Origin: Streptomyces eurythermus
GTDB taxonomy: Bacteria; Actinomycetota; Actinomycetes; Streptomycetales; Streptomycetaceae
Direction: 5' to 3'
DNA length: 64,000 nucleotides
Assembly (NCBI RefSeq): GCF_014649115.1
Contig: NZ_BMSK01000027.1
Location: 1 to 64,000 of the forward strand
The notes below the pieces were generated by a model, which made no database searches, was not told the origin of the DNA, and was given only the letters and a program-made list of their open reading frames with translations. This document shows, piece by piece, positions 51,061-60,181 of this stretch (within the stretch, counting starts at the first letter, position 1; each line of letters begins with the position of its first letter). The position numbers and the translations under genes were made by a program.

Positions 51061-51089
51061 GCCGGCTCGCCCCTCCCCGCCTTCCGCCC

Positions 51090-51120
51090 CGCACCATGGC
51101 GCACCGGCTGCCGTGGTGCG
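51090..51120 (+). terminator. terminator after the hypothetical gene at 50626
   Basis: Stem of about 11 bp (CGCACCATGGC with GCCGTGGTGCG, one mismatch) and a 9-nt loop, 30 bp after the stop. The following ~250 bp to position 51368 contain no other recognisable feature. Confidence 0.65.
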
Positions 51121-51368
51121 GTATCGGCGTGCCCGGCCCCGCCGACGCCCGGCCCGGGGAACCGTGGCGGACGACGGCACCCCGTACGGTTCCGGCGGGT
51201 CGTGCCGGCGTATCCGGACTCTCCGGAGTGCGGAAAACGGCGCGGGACATCCGCCGGCCACCGGGTCGCTGACGGGATGTCAGGCCGGGCGGAGCACCGG
51301 ACGTGTGTGGACTGACGCTCGATTCCGGCGGGGGGTGACCTGTCCGGCCGTCGGCGCGTTGCCCGGGT

Positions 51369-51611
51369 ATGACCCCCACGTACCCGGCGACCGGGCGTCA
51401 GCGCCGTATCTTCGTCCCCCGCCCGGCGGAGACGCTTCCGCCGCCCCCGTCCCAGGACCCGCCGATCTACCGCGACCTGATGCGGGCCTGGGCGGACCGG
51501 GGCCGTACCCTGCCGGGCCGCCACGACCCGGAGTGGGCCAGGCTGGCGGCCCCGACGGTCCACCCGGGGCAGTTCAGCGACCTTCTGGGCCCGCCACATG
51601 ACGGGCGATGA
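51369..51611 (+). CDS. small hypothetical protein
   Basis: An 80-residue, proline-rich, hydrophilic protein with a central segment YRDLMRAWADRGRTLPGRHDPEW that looks ordered. No ribosome site precedes the ATG at 51369, so it may be leaderless or the start may be wrong. Its last 38 bp overlap the 3' end of the convergent acyl-CoA dehydrogenase gene, which is a caution. I do not recognise the family. Confidence 0.55.
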   Translation: MTPTYPATGRQRRIFVPRPAETLPPPPSQDPPIYRDLMRAWADRGRTLPGRHDPEWARLAAPTVHPGQFSDLLGPPHDGR

Positions 51612-52746
51612 CCATCCGCTGGATCTGGTTGGTGCCCTCGACGATCTGCAGGACCTTGGCCTCGCGCATATAGCGCTCGGCCGGGAAGTCGGCGGTGTAG
51701 CCGTAGCCGCCCAGGATCTGCACCGCGTCCGTGGTGACCTTCATGGCGGTGTCGGTGCAGTGCAGCTTGGCCATGGCGGCCTGCTTGGCGAACGGCCGGC
51801 CCGCGTCCCGCAGCCGGGCGGCGGCGAGGTAGAGCGCGCGGCCCGCCTCGATCTGGGTGGCCATGTCGGCGAGCATGAAGCGCAGGCCCTGGAAGTCGGC
51901 GACGGGGCGGCCGAACTGGCGCCGCTCCGTGGCGTACCGGACCGCCTCGTCCAGGGCGGCCTGGGCGAGGCCGACGGCGCAGGCCGCGATGCCGAGCCGG
52001 CCCGAGTCGAGCGCCGACAGGGCGATCGAGAAGCCCTGGCCCTCCTCGCCGATGCGCCGGCCGTCCGGGACGCGGACGCCGTCGAGGTGCACCTGCGCGG
52101 TGGGTGAGCCCTTCAGGCCCATCTTCCGCTCGGGCGCCGCGCCGCTGAGGCCGGGCGCGTCGCCGGGGACGAGGAAGGCGGTGATCCCGCGCGGGCCGTC
52201 CTCACCGGTGCGGGCCATCACGGTGTAGAAGTCGGCGATGCCGCCGTGGGTGATCCAGGCCTTGGTGCCGTCGAGCACCCAGGTGTCGCCCTCGCGGACG
52301 GCCTTGGTGCGCAGGGAGGCGGCGTCGGAGCCGGAGGACGGCTCGGACAGGCAGTAGGCGCCGAGCAGGCCGCCGCCCAGCATCGCGGGCAGGTGCTCGA
52401 CCTGCTGCTGCTTGCTGCCGTAGGTGGCGAGCGCGTAGGAGGCGAGCGTGTGCACGCTGACGCCGAGGCCGACGGTGAGCCGGGCGGTGGCCAGTTCCTC
52501 CAGCACCTGGAGGTAGACCTCGTACGGCTGGTCGCCGCCGCCGTGCTCGGCGGGGTACGGCAGGCCCAGCAGGCCGGATTCGGAGAGCAGGGTGAAGACC
52601 TCGCGCGGGAAGCGTCCCGCGTCCTCCTCCTCCGCGGCCTTCGGCGCGATCTCGCGCTGGGCGATCTCCCGGACGAGGGCGAGCAGATCCCTCGCCTCTT
52701 CCGTCGGCAGTTGACGCTCCACCGGCTGCGGCGCGCGGTCGGACAT
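51574..52746 (-). CDS. acyl-CoA dehydrogenase
   Basis: A 390-residue FAD-dependent acyl-CoA dehydrogenase. The three domains are recognisable: CLSEPSSGSDAASL and GTKAWITHGGIADFYTVMAR in the middle domain, and ATERRQFGRPVADFQGLRFMLADM and QILGGYGYTADFPAERYMREAKVLQIVEGTNQIQ in the C-terminal helical domain, with the catalytic Glu in the EGTNQIQ context. It catalyses alpha,beta-dehydrogenation of an acyl-CoA, probably short or branched chain. The ATG at 52746 has GGGAGGAG upstream. It stands alone, convergent with a small gene and divergent from the chitinase. Confidence 0.93.
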   Translation of the reverse strand: MSDRAPQPVERQLPTEEARDLLALVREIAQREIAPKAAEEEDAGRFPREVFTLLSESGLLGLPYPAEHGGGDQPYEVYLQVLEELATARLTVGLGVSVHTLASYALATYGSKQQQVEHLPAMLGGGLLGAYCLSEPSSGSDAASLRTKAVREGDTWVLDGTKAWITHGGIADFYTVMARTGEDGPRGITAFLVPGDAPGLSGAAPERKMGLKGSPTAQVHLDGVRVPDGRRIGEEGQGFSIALSALDSGRLGIAACAVGLAQAALDEAVRYATERRQFGRPVADFQGLRFMLADMATQIEAGRALYLAAARLRDAGRPFAKQAAMAKLHCTDTAMKVTTDAVQILGGYGYTADFPAERYMREAKVLQIVEGTNQIQRMVIARHVAGPEGR

Positions 52747-52962
52747 GGCGTCGGCTCCTCCCTGTTCGGACACCGGCGGCACGGCCCGTGGTGGGGGCGG
52801 CTCCGCCTGATCGTTCCGCTGTGCCGAGGCGCCCGCTTCCGGGTCTCGGAAGCTGCTGACCAGCGGCATGCGCTGTGAGTATGCCCGATCGGCGACCTCC
52901 CGTCACCAGTTAACGACCGCTCACTTCAGGATTCCCGCGCGGGCTTCACTCGTCCGTGAAAT

Positions 52963-52995
52963 TGGTCCGCACCATTGACCTACTGGTCTAGTCCT
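52963..52995. promoter_or_regulatory. chitinase-type 12-bp direct repeats (DasR/dre-like)
   Basis: TGGTCCGCACCA (52963-52974) and TGGTCTAGTCCT (52984-52995) are two 12-bp direct repeats, 21 bp apart centre to centre. Streptomyces chitinase promoters carry such repeats related to TGGTC[CT]AGACCT, bound by DasR and required for chitin induction and glucose repression. The first abuts the -35 element and the second lies between -35 and -10. Confidence 0.85.
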
Positions 52996-53003
52996 CCTAC
53001 TGT
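52975..53003 (+). promoter_or_regulatory. chitinase promoter
   Basis: TTGACC (52975-52980), 17-bp spacer, TACTGT (52998-53003): a good vegetative promoter with start near 53010 and about 60 nt of leader. It is interleaved with the 12-bp direct repeats. Confidence 0.8.
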
Positions 53004-53070
53004 GCAGCCCACGCCTTACCGCGTTCATGCCAATCGGCGCGCGTTCCCCTCCCCCACGAGGAGACACCCG

Positions 53071-54303
<1,233 letters not shown>

Positions 54304-54325
54304 CCCGGTCGGCCACCCCGGCCGT

Positions 54326-54360
54326 CCGCCCGCCCGCCAGTCGTCCCGGCGGGCGGGCGG
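54326..54360 (+). terminator. chitinase terminator
   Basis: Perfect 13-bp stem (CCGCCCGCCCGCC / GGCGGGCGGGCGG) with a 9-nt loop, 22 bp after the chitinase stop codon. Confidence 0.85.
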
Positions 54361-54424
54361 CGGCGCGGGCGACCAGGCCGGCGAGCGGGTCCCGAGGCCG
54401 GAGGCGCCGCTTCGAAGCGTCGGT

Positions 54425-54565
54425 TCAGAGCAGTCCGAGCTGGGTCACGAGCATCGCGAACACCGCGACGAGGACCCAGCCCATGACGTGCTCGAGCAGC
54501 TCGGGGCCGTCTTCCTCGGGGCCGCCGGTGACGGCGCGGGCGGCGGTGGCCGGGTGTGCGGTCAT
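54425..54565 (-). CDS. small single-helix membrane protein
   Basis: A 46-residue peptide (or 50 from a GTG at 54577) with a charged N-terminal half and one transmembrane helix at the C-terminus (HVMGWVLVAVFAMLVTQLGLL). I prefer the ATG at 54565; the GTG four codons earlier is a possible alternative and neither has a strong ribosome site. It lies convergent with the chitinase gene beyond its terminator and precedes nothing in the same operon. Function unknown. Confidence 0.6.
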   Translation of the reverse strand: MTAHPATAARAVTGGPEEDGPELLEHVMGWVLVAVFAMLVTQLGLL

Positions 54566-54675
54566 GGTGTCACTCACAGAGATAGGACGATTACGGCGTA
54601 AATCCCCCACCCCTGCCGTCCACCATGCCACCCGCGCCGGCGTTCGCGGCGATGAGCTTGGTCACAGGCGGCCGC

Positions 54676-56046
54676 TCAGCGCACGCCCACCGCGGCGAGC
54701 GCCCTGCGCTGGTGCGGGGTCGGATGGGCCGGGAAGTACAGGTAGCAGACCCCTCCGGTGCCGGAGACGACCTTGCCGGAGGCGTTGTACCGCTTCGTCC
54801 GCAGCCAGATGTTCTCCCATTCGCGCCGTTTGTAGACGCGCCGTACCGCCTCGTCGCTCGGCGAGGCCGGGTCGTTGGCGATCACGTCCCCGTCGGCCGT
54901 GAAGCCGATGACCGTCATCAGGTGGCCGGCGGTGCCGTAACCGGCCCCGGTCAGCTCGCTCCTGAGGAACGACTGGGAGGTTATGGCCGGGATGCCGGCC
55001 GCGATCAGGGTCTCCAGGTCGGTGAGGGAGGCGAGCCGGGTGACCACACCTTGCAGGCCCGGGAAGGTGGCCGCGTAGGCGGCGTTGAAGGGCCAGTTGC
55101 CGCAGCCCTCGTACTGGTGGTCGTAGGTGAAGCGGGCCGCGTGGCACACCTGCGGGTCGGCGTAGGCCGGGTTCACCCAGGACAACTGCTCGGGGGTGAG
55201 CCGGCCGCCCCAGTACTCGATGATCATCTGCGAGGAGGTCGGGCTGCACCATGCCTCGCCGCCGTTGTCGTACTCGGGGTACTGGCCCTTGTGGATCTCC
55301 TGCGAGTAGCGCGGGACGGCCAGTTCCTGGGCGAGGCCGGGGGTGGAGGCCGGGACGGTGAAGCGGTCGGGGATGTCGGAGCCCATCGCGCCCAGCCGCC
55401 AGACGGTCGGGGTGAGCCGGGTGCCGGGCCTGCGGTAGAGGGTCAGGCGCAGCCGGTACGCCGTCAGGCGCAGGCCGCCGCTCGTGTCGTCGATGGCGAA
55501 GGTGTCGGTCCACACGGTGCTCTTGCCGTCGCTCTGGCCGTCCACCGAGGTCCGCCGGATGTCCTGGTCGCCGGCCGCCCAGCGGCCCAGCACGTACCAG
55601 GGCGTGTCGGTGCCGTCGGAGTACGTGCCGCGCAGCTCGGCCTGGAGCCAGGTGCCCTCGGGGGTGTGCGCGTTCCAGGAGGCGACGACCTCGGTCGCGG
55701 GCACGGTGAGCCGGTGCTCGGGGCCGGTCCAGGTGGCGTACTCCCAGGCGGCGGTGGTGCCGGTGTGCGGGTCGGTGTAGTCGGTACGGCCGGCGGGGGT
55801 GCCGAACACCAGGCCGGGCCGGCGGCCGGCGACGGCCCGGGTGCCCTCGGCCGTCCCGGAGCGCCAGTCGCGGTACGTGGTCCAGGCGTGGTAGTCGATC
55901 GGGCGGCCCTGCGCCGGCGCGGGGCCGTCGGCGTCGAGGGCGGATCGCGGCGCGGCGGCGGCAGCGGGGGCCGTCGTGCCGGCCACCGTCGCGGCGACGG
56001 CCGCCGCCAGAACGGTTCTGCGGGAGGGCTGTTCGGCTCTGCTCAT
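54676..56046 (-). CDS. C39-family cysteine peptidase-like protein, Tat-exported
   Basis: A 456-residue protein with a twin-arginine signal (SRRTVLAAAVAATVAGTTA, with the S-R-R motif) and cleavage after APAAAA. The N-terminal half is a beta-rich region, and the C-terminal half is a C39-type (peptidase_C39_2) papain-like domain: catalytic Cys in GGEAWCSPTSSQ, His in AGHLMTVIGF, and a following Asn/Asp in VIANDPAS. It could cleave peptides or amide bonds in the envelope or outside the cell; the substrate is unknown. The ATG at 56046 fits the signal peptide. It is not operonic with its neighbours. Confidence 0.85.
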   Translation of the reverse strand: MSRAEQPSRRTVLAAAVAATVAGTTAPAAAAAPRSALDADGPAPAQGRPIDYHAWTTYRDWRSGTAEGTRAVAGRRPGLVFGTPAGRTDYTDPHTGTTAAWEYATWTGPEHRLTVPATEVVASWNAHTPEGTWLQAELRGTYSDGTDTPWYVLGRWAAGDQDIRRTSVDGQSDGKSTVWTDTFAIDDTSGGLRLTAYRLRLTLYRRPGTRLTPTVWRLGAMGSDIPDRFTVPASTPGLAQELAVPRYSQEIHKGQYPEYDNGGEAWCSPTSSQMIIEYWGGRLTPEQLSWVNPAYADPQVCHAARFTYDHQYEGCGNWPFNAAYAATFPGLQGVVTRLASLTDLETLIAAGIPAITSQSFLRSELTGAGYGTAGHLMTVIGFTADGDVIANDPASPSDEAVRRVYKRREWENIWLRTKRYNASGKVVSGTGGVCYLYFPAHPTPHQRRALAAVGVR

Positions 56047-56202
56047 GGGCGCGACGACCCCCAGGGTGTCCGAGTCGGGCTGGTCCGGTGCGGTAACTAT
56101 GGAGCAGGCCGTATCGCGCTGCCAGCACTTCGGCGCATGCCGCGCCAGCAATATTGGTCTCGGCCACTGGCGGCGGGAGCCGCGGGGTCTCCCCTCGCCC
56201 GC

Positions 56203-56230
56203 GGGCCCGGGCGGACGGCCGCCCGGGCCC
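56203..56230 (-). terminator. permease terminator
   Basis: Perfect 12-bp stem GGGCCCGGGCGG / CCGCCCGGGCCC with a 4-nt loop, 7 bp beyond the permease stop codon on the minus strand. Confidence 0.82.
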
Positions 56231-56237
56231 GGCAGGG

Positions 56238-57776
56238 TCAGACCAGGTCCATCGCGGCGACCTCGTCGGGCCGTCCGTAGCTCACCGGCCCCTGGAAGCG
56301 GCGGCGGGCCGTGGCGAACCACCACACCGTGGCGATCAGCAGGACGACGGCGAGCGCGATCGGGGCGTAGTTGAAGGAGTCGACGGTGATCGGCGATGCC
56401 TGCGGAAGCATGAACAGCACGCTGCTGAGCAGGATCCACACCACCGCGAGCCAGCCGATCGGCCTGCCCCAGCGGCCCAGGTGCCAGGGGCCGGGCTGGA
56501 AGGAGTCACCGAGCCGCAGCCGCAGGAAGATCGGCACGGCGTAGGCGAGGAAGAGACCGACCACGTTGACACTGACGATCGCGGTGAACGCGGTGTGCGA
56601 CCACCAGCCCGGCACCACCAGCGCCAGCGAGCAGCCGACCGCGAGCCAGACCGCCTTCACCGGCGTACGGGTGCGCAGCGAGACCGAGTGCCACCAGCGG
56701 GAGCCGGGCATGGCGCCGTCCCGGGAGAAGGCGAAGATCTGCCGGGTGTTGCTGGTGAGGTTGGCCAGACCGCAGAAGAGCATCGCGCCGATGACGATGA
56801 GCAGCAGCACCTTGGCGGTGCGCAGCCCGAGGCCGTCGATGAGGATCTGGACGGGCGGGGCGGCCGCGCCGGCGACCTTGGCGTAGTCGCCGATGCTGTA
56901 GACCAATGCCAGCATCAGCACCAGGCCGGCGATCGCCGAATAGCCGATGGCGCGGGTGATCCCCTTCGGGGCGCTGACCGTCGCCTGGACGGTTTCCTCG
57001 GACATGTGGAAGCTGCCGTCGAAGCCGGTGAAGGTCCAGCTGGTGACCAGCAGGCCGAGCATGCCTCCGTAAAGCCCGCTGGTGAAGCCGGTGTTGTTCT
57101 CGAAATGCGTGACAAAGGACGCCGACTGATGATGGTCCGGCATCACGATGAGTGCGCCGACGATCACGACCAGTCCGATCAGCAGCCACCATACGGAAAT
57201 GCGGTTCAGCAGGGCGACGAGCTGGACGGTGAAGGTGTTGGCGAGCCCTTGCAGGACGATGATCAGGGCCGTGATCAGCACCGTCTGGTGCGCGGTCGGG
57301 TGGTAGGACGGCCACTGGAGCTCCACGAACACCTGGATGAAGGTGGCCGCGGCATATCCGGTGGCGGCCGTGCCGCCGATCTGGCCCACGAAGTTCAGCC
57401 AGCCCGTGAACCAGGACCAGGCACCCTTGTGCCGCTTGGCGAGTTTACCGGCGGAGAAATAGAGGGCGCCGCTCGTGGGATAGGCGGAGGCGACTTCCGC
57501 CATGGCCGCTCCGATGAGCAGGACCATCACAGAGACGCCGATCCAGCCGAACACGAGAATCCGCGGGCCGCCCGCGTTCATGCCGAATCCGAAGGACGAG
57601 AAGATTCCCGAGAGGATATTGATGATGGTGAACGAGATCGCGAAATTGTCGAACGCTTTGAATCGGCGGGTGAGCTTGCGCGGATAACCCATCGCGTGCA
57701 GCGTGGCGTCGTCGTCGAGCACGACGGCGTCCGCGGCCCGGGCGCGCGCCCGGGAAGTCGACATCCGTTCCGACAC
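56238..57776 (-). CDS. APC-family amino acid permease
   Basis: A 512-residue amino acid-polyamine-organocation permease with 12 predicted transmembrane helices. The first helical region (FDNFAISFTIINILSGIFSSFGFGMNAGG) and AMAEVASAYPTSGALYF match the eukaryotic-type GABA/BAT-like permeases of actinobacteria. Substrate (an amino acid or polyamine) cannot be fixed from sequence. The GTG at 57776 is preceded by AGAAAGG at proper distance; an ATG four codons later is possible. The gene at 57841-58797 ends 64 bp upstream in the same direction, so they may be co-transcribed. A terminator follows. Confidence 0.9.
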   Translation of the reverse strand: MSERMSTSRARARAADAVVLDDDATLHAMGYPRKLTRRFKAFDNFAISFTIINILSGIFSSFGFGMNAGGPRILVFGWIGVSVMVLLIGAAMAEVASAYPTSGALYFSAGKLAKRHKGAWSWFTGWLNFVGQIGGTAATGYAAATFIQVFVELQWPSYHPTAHQTVLITALIIVLQGLANTFTVQLVALLNRISVWWLLIGLVVIVGALIVMPDHHQSASFVTHFENNTGFTSGLYGGMLGLLVTSWTFTGFDGSFHMSEETVQATVSAPKGITRAIGYSAIAGLVLMLALVYSIGDYAKVAGAAAPPVQILIDGLGLRTAKVLLLIVIGAMLFCGLANLTSNTRQIFAFSRDGAMPGSRWWHSVSLRTRTPVKAVWLAVGCSLALVVPGWWSHTAFTAIVSVNVVGLFLAYAVPIFLRLRLGDSFQPGPWHLGRWGRPIGWLAVVWILLSSVLFMLPQASPITVDSFNYAPIALAVVLLIATVWWFATARRRFQGPVSYGRPDEVAAMDLV

Positions 57777-57840
57777 GGATCGGCCTTTCTCTGGATGGGG
57801 ACAAGGGGGGGGCAGGAAGGGGCGAGGAGAACGGGCGGGG

Positions 57841-58797
57841 TCAGCCCGGCCCCGGGACGGGCAGGCCGCAGGCGCGCCGGGCCCGGGAGAGCTGCTCGAC
57901 GGGGTCTCCGAAGGCGCTCCAGGGCATGCGCGAGGCGTACGGGCCCATCGCCGTGAACACCGCCCGGGCCTCGAACTCGCGCTGGGCCATCACCAGCGCG
58001 TGCGCGAGGTAGGCGAGGTCGAGCACCGGGGTGAAGCGGTAACCGGCCACCGTGGGCAGCCAGTTCTGGTAGATCGCCAGCGCCGTGGAGCGCCACTGGG
58101 GCTGTTCCCAGACCCGGTCGGCGAGCAGCTGGGTGGGGTTGTAGCTCTCCACCAGGGCCACCAGGGGCAGCAGCCGCAGGGGGGAGTCGGCGGGTGCCCG
58201 CTGGCTGAGGAAGGCGGCGACGTCCCAGGCGGCGGTGACCGAGCCGCCGTGGCGGGTGAAGAAGCAGGACAGGAAGCGGTGGTGGGCCTCCCGGTGCCAG
58301 GGGTCCAGGGACAGGATGTGCGCGAACAGCCGCCAGGGTCCGGGCGGCGAGGTGAGCAGGCCCTTCGGGGCCGGGTCGCGCAGCCGGTGCAGCCGGGCCA
58401 TGGAGAGCCGGGCGACCCAGGGCGTGGGGTCGTCGGGGGCCGCCTCGGCGGCCCGGTCGCAGGCGGCCAGCGCTATCCGCTCCAGCGCCTCGGCGCGCTC
58501 GTCGCGCCCGTCGGCGGCCCGCAGGGCGCGCTGCACGGCCACCCGCGCCCACATCAGCGCGGCCTCGGGGGTCGGCTCCTCGGCGAGCCAGCGCTCCACC
58601 AGATCGGTGCCGGCCGCCTCGGAGGCGAGCACCAGCGAGCGGTGGGCGCGCAGGCCGAAGTCGGCGCGGGTCTCGGCGAGGGCCTCGTCGGCGGACCGGT
58701 AACGCCCGGCGCGCACGTCGACGCAGACACTCGCCAGCACCCGGTCGTCGGCCGCCGGATGCCACACATAGTGCCCTTCGAATAAGTCCGCGGCCAT
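57841..58797 (-). CDS. conserved hypothetical protein
   Basis: A 318-residue, mostly helical, soluble protein with many Trp, Arg and Ala residues and no identifiable catalytic motif; its helical pattern could be TPR-like. I do not recognise the family. The start at the ATG at 58797 (MAADLFEGHYV) is supported by AGGGGGAT immediately upstream; a frame extension of about 59 residues is rejected. It is upstream of the APC permease gene with 64 bp between, possibly one transcription unit. Divergent, across about 330 bp, from the uridine-kinase-like gene. Confidence 0.72.
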   Translation of the reverse strand: MAADLFEGHYVWHPAADDRVLASVCVDVRAGRYRSADEALAETRADFGLRAHRSLVLASEAAGTDLVERWLAEEPTPEAALMWARVAVQRALRAADGRDERAEALERIALAACDRAAEAAPDDPTPWVARLSMARLHRLRDPAPKGLLTSPPGPWRLFAHILSLDPWHREAHHRFLSCFFTRHGGSVTAAWDVAAFLSQRAPADSPLRLLPLVALVESYNPTQLLADRVWEQPQWRSTALAIYQNWLPTVAGYRFTPVLDLAYLAHALVMAQREFEARAVFTAMGPYASRMPWSAFGDPVEQLSRARRACGLPVPGPG

Positions 58798-59123
58798 ATC
58801 CCCCTGCCCGTCCCCGTGCGACGCATCACGTTGCGCAGGAGGCACCTTACTCAGCGTGGGCCACACCCGGAACGCCGAATTCGACATATCGGTCAGCGGA
58901 TTCGGATTGTTTATCGACGCCTTCGACTGGCCCGCGGCCGGTGATTCAAGGCGGGACTTTCCCGGCCGGGCCACTCCCGCCGGCTCCGGGCGGATCCGTC
59001 GGCTTCCGTCGGAGCCCGTCGGCTCGCGCCAGTCCGCCCCCGCCGGTTCCCGCCCCCGGCCCCCGGAGGCCCGCCACTAGACTGTCGCGCGAAGAACGGC
59101 CCCCATCGCACCACACCTCGGGA

Positions 59124-59714
59124 ATGACCATTCACGACCTCGCCGCCCGGCTGCGCGGGCTCCCCCCGTCCCTGGGGCCGGTCCGGCTGATCGGCGTCGA
59201 CGGGCACGCCGGCTCCGGCAAGTCGACCTTCGCCGGGCGGCTGGCGCGGGCGCTGGACGGGGCGCCGGTGGTCCACCTCGACGACTTCGCCAGCCATGAG
59301 CACCTGTTCGCCTGGACCGGCCGGCTCATGACCCAGGTGATCGAACCGCTGGGCCGGGGCGAGGACGGGTACGTCACCCCCTACGACTGGCGGGCCCGCG
59401 CCTTCGGCGCCCCGCGCCCGGTCCCGGCCGCGCCCGTGGTGCTGATCGAGGGCGTCGGCGCCGGGCGCCGGGCGCTGCGGCCCCATCTGGCCCGGCTGCT
59501 GTGGATGGAGCTGCCCCGGGAGGAGTCCTGGGCGCGCGGCCGGCGGCGGGACGGGGCGGGGCAACGGGAGTTCTGGGACGGGTGGGTCACGGCGGAGCAC
59601 GCGCACTTCGTCACCGATCCCTCACGCCCCCACGCCGATCTCCTGGTGCTCCAGCGACCGGAGGGGTACGAGGTGCTCCCGGGACCGGCCGCGAGCCCCC
59701 GGACACCGGCCTGA
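59124..59714 (+). CDS. uridine kinase-like P-loop protein
   Basis: A 196-residue P-loop phosphotransferase. The Walker A is GVDGHAGSGKST (near residue 26); the following VHLDDFASHEH with the Asp and the later PVVLIEGVGAGRRAL resemble uridine kinase/phosphoribulokinase-type proteins in layout. The usual uridine kinase is slightly longer and better conserved, so a related nucleoside- or sugar-kinase function is possible. The start at ATG 59124 has only a weak ribosome site. A candidate small RNA lies beyond its stop. Confidence 0.75.
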   Translation: MTIHDLAARLRGLPPSLGPVRLIGVDGHAGSGKSTFAGRLARALDGAPVVHLDDFASHEHLFAWTGRLMTQVIEPLGRGEDGYVTPYDWRARAFGAPRPVPAAPVVLIEGVGAGRRALRPHLARLLWMELPREESWARGRRRDGAGQREFWDGWVTAEHAHFVTDPSRPHADLLVLQRPEGYEVLPGPAASPRTPA

Positions 59715-59800
59715 TGTGACGCTCGGTGACGGCCTGTCCGCGATGTGGTGAACCTGTGAAGACTCTTGCGGCAGAAGTTCTCCCAGTACCTCAACTTCGC

Positions 59801-59830
59801 TTGACCGAGGGCCCGTACAGGACTTACGTT
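59801..59830 (+). promoter_or_regulatory. promoter of candidate small RNA
   Basis: TTGACC (59801-59806), 18-bp spacer, TACGTT (59825-59830). It matches the vegetative -35 and the TANNNT -10 pattern. It has no coding sequence with a ribosome site downstream before the terminator at 59865. Confidence 0.6.
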
Positions 59831-59836
59831 CTGAAT

Positions 59837-59906
59837 GTGCGGCTTTCGGAGCCGCCCGCCGACACGAAGCCCCCGGTTGTTCCCCCGTGACCGGGGGCTT
59901 CGTTCT
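59837..59906 (+). ncRNA. candidate small RNA (about 70 nt)
   Basis: From the predicted transcription start near 59837, a short transcript would contain a GCGGCTTTCGGAGCCGC hairpin (about 59839-59855), a short single-stranded part and the strong terminator stem at 59865-59902. It would end near 59906. The terminator loop is C-rich (TGTTCCCCCGTG), a feature seen in some actinobacterial sRNAs. It is not attached to a gene: the uridine-kinase-like gene ends 122 bp upstream of the promoter start, and the next gene begins about 280 bp later. Confidence 0.5.
59865..59902 (+). terminator. strong intrinsic terminator
   Basis: Perfect 13-bp stem (CGAAGCCCCCGGT / ACCGGGGGCTTCG) with 12-nt C-rich loop, followed by TTCT. 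It ends the candidate sRNA and could also terminate the uridine-kinase-like gene. Confidence 0.85.
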
Positions 59907-60025
59907 GCCCGCGAGGCCCCCTTTCCGCGCGCCGGCGCGGCGGTCCTCTCACCCTGGGTCACGAAATCCCGTGCGCCCCGTCTGCTCCCACCTCGCCGAA
60001 CGCCCTGTGCGGCACCCTTCGGCAG

Positions 60026-60044
60026 GTACCCGCACCGCGGGTAC
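60026..60044. promoter_or_regulatory. palindrome upstream of the AAA ATPase gene
   Basis: GTACCCGC-ACC-GCGGGTAC is a perfect inverted repeat of 8 bp arms; TACGAT at 60042-60047 overlaps its right arm and could be a -10 element. It lies about 140 bp before the ATPase start. Operator role is a guess. Confidence 0.4.
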
Positions 60045-60181
60045 GATGCCCTCGGTGCGACCTTCGAGCGGCAGCCTCGCGCACCTGCAACTCCGGTCCG
60101 CGGTACGGAGGTTCGACCGCGGTGGCCATCGGGCGACTGCCCGGTGGTGAACCACGGGTGCATGGTCTGTGGGGGGACGTG

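Noticed and set aside
49861..51261. Upstream extension of the amidohydrolase frame
   Set aside because: It would overlap the Lrp gene and has no support; the amidohydrolase start at 49860 fits the family.
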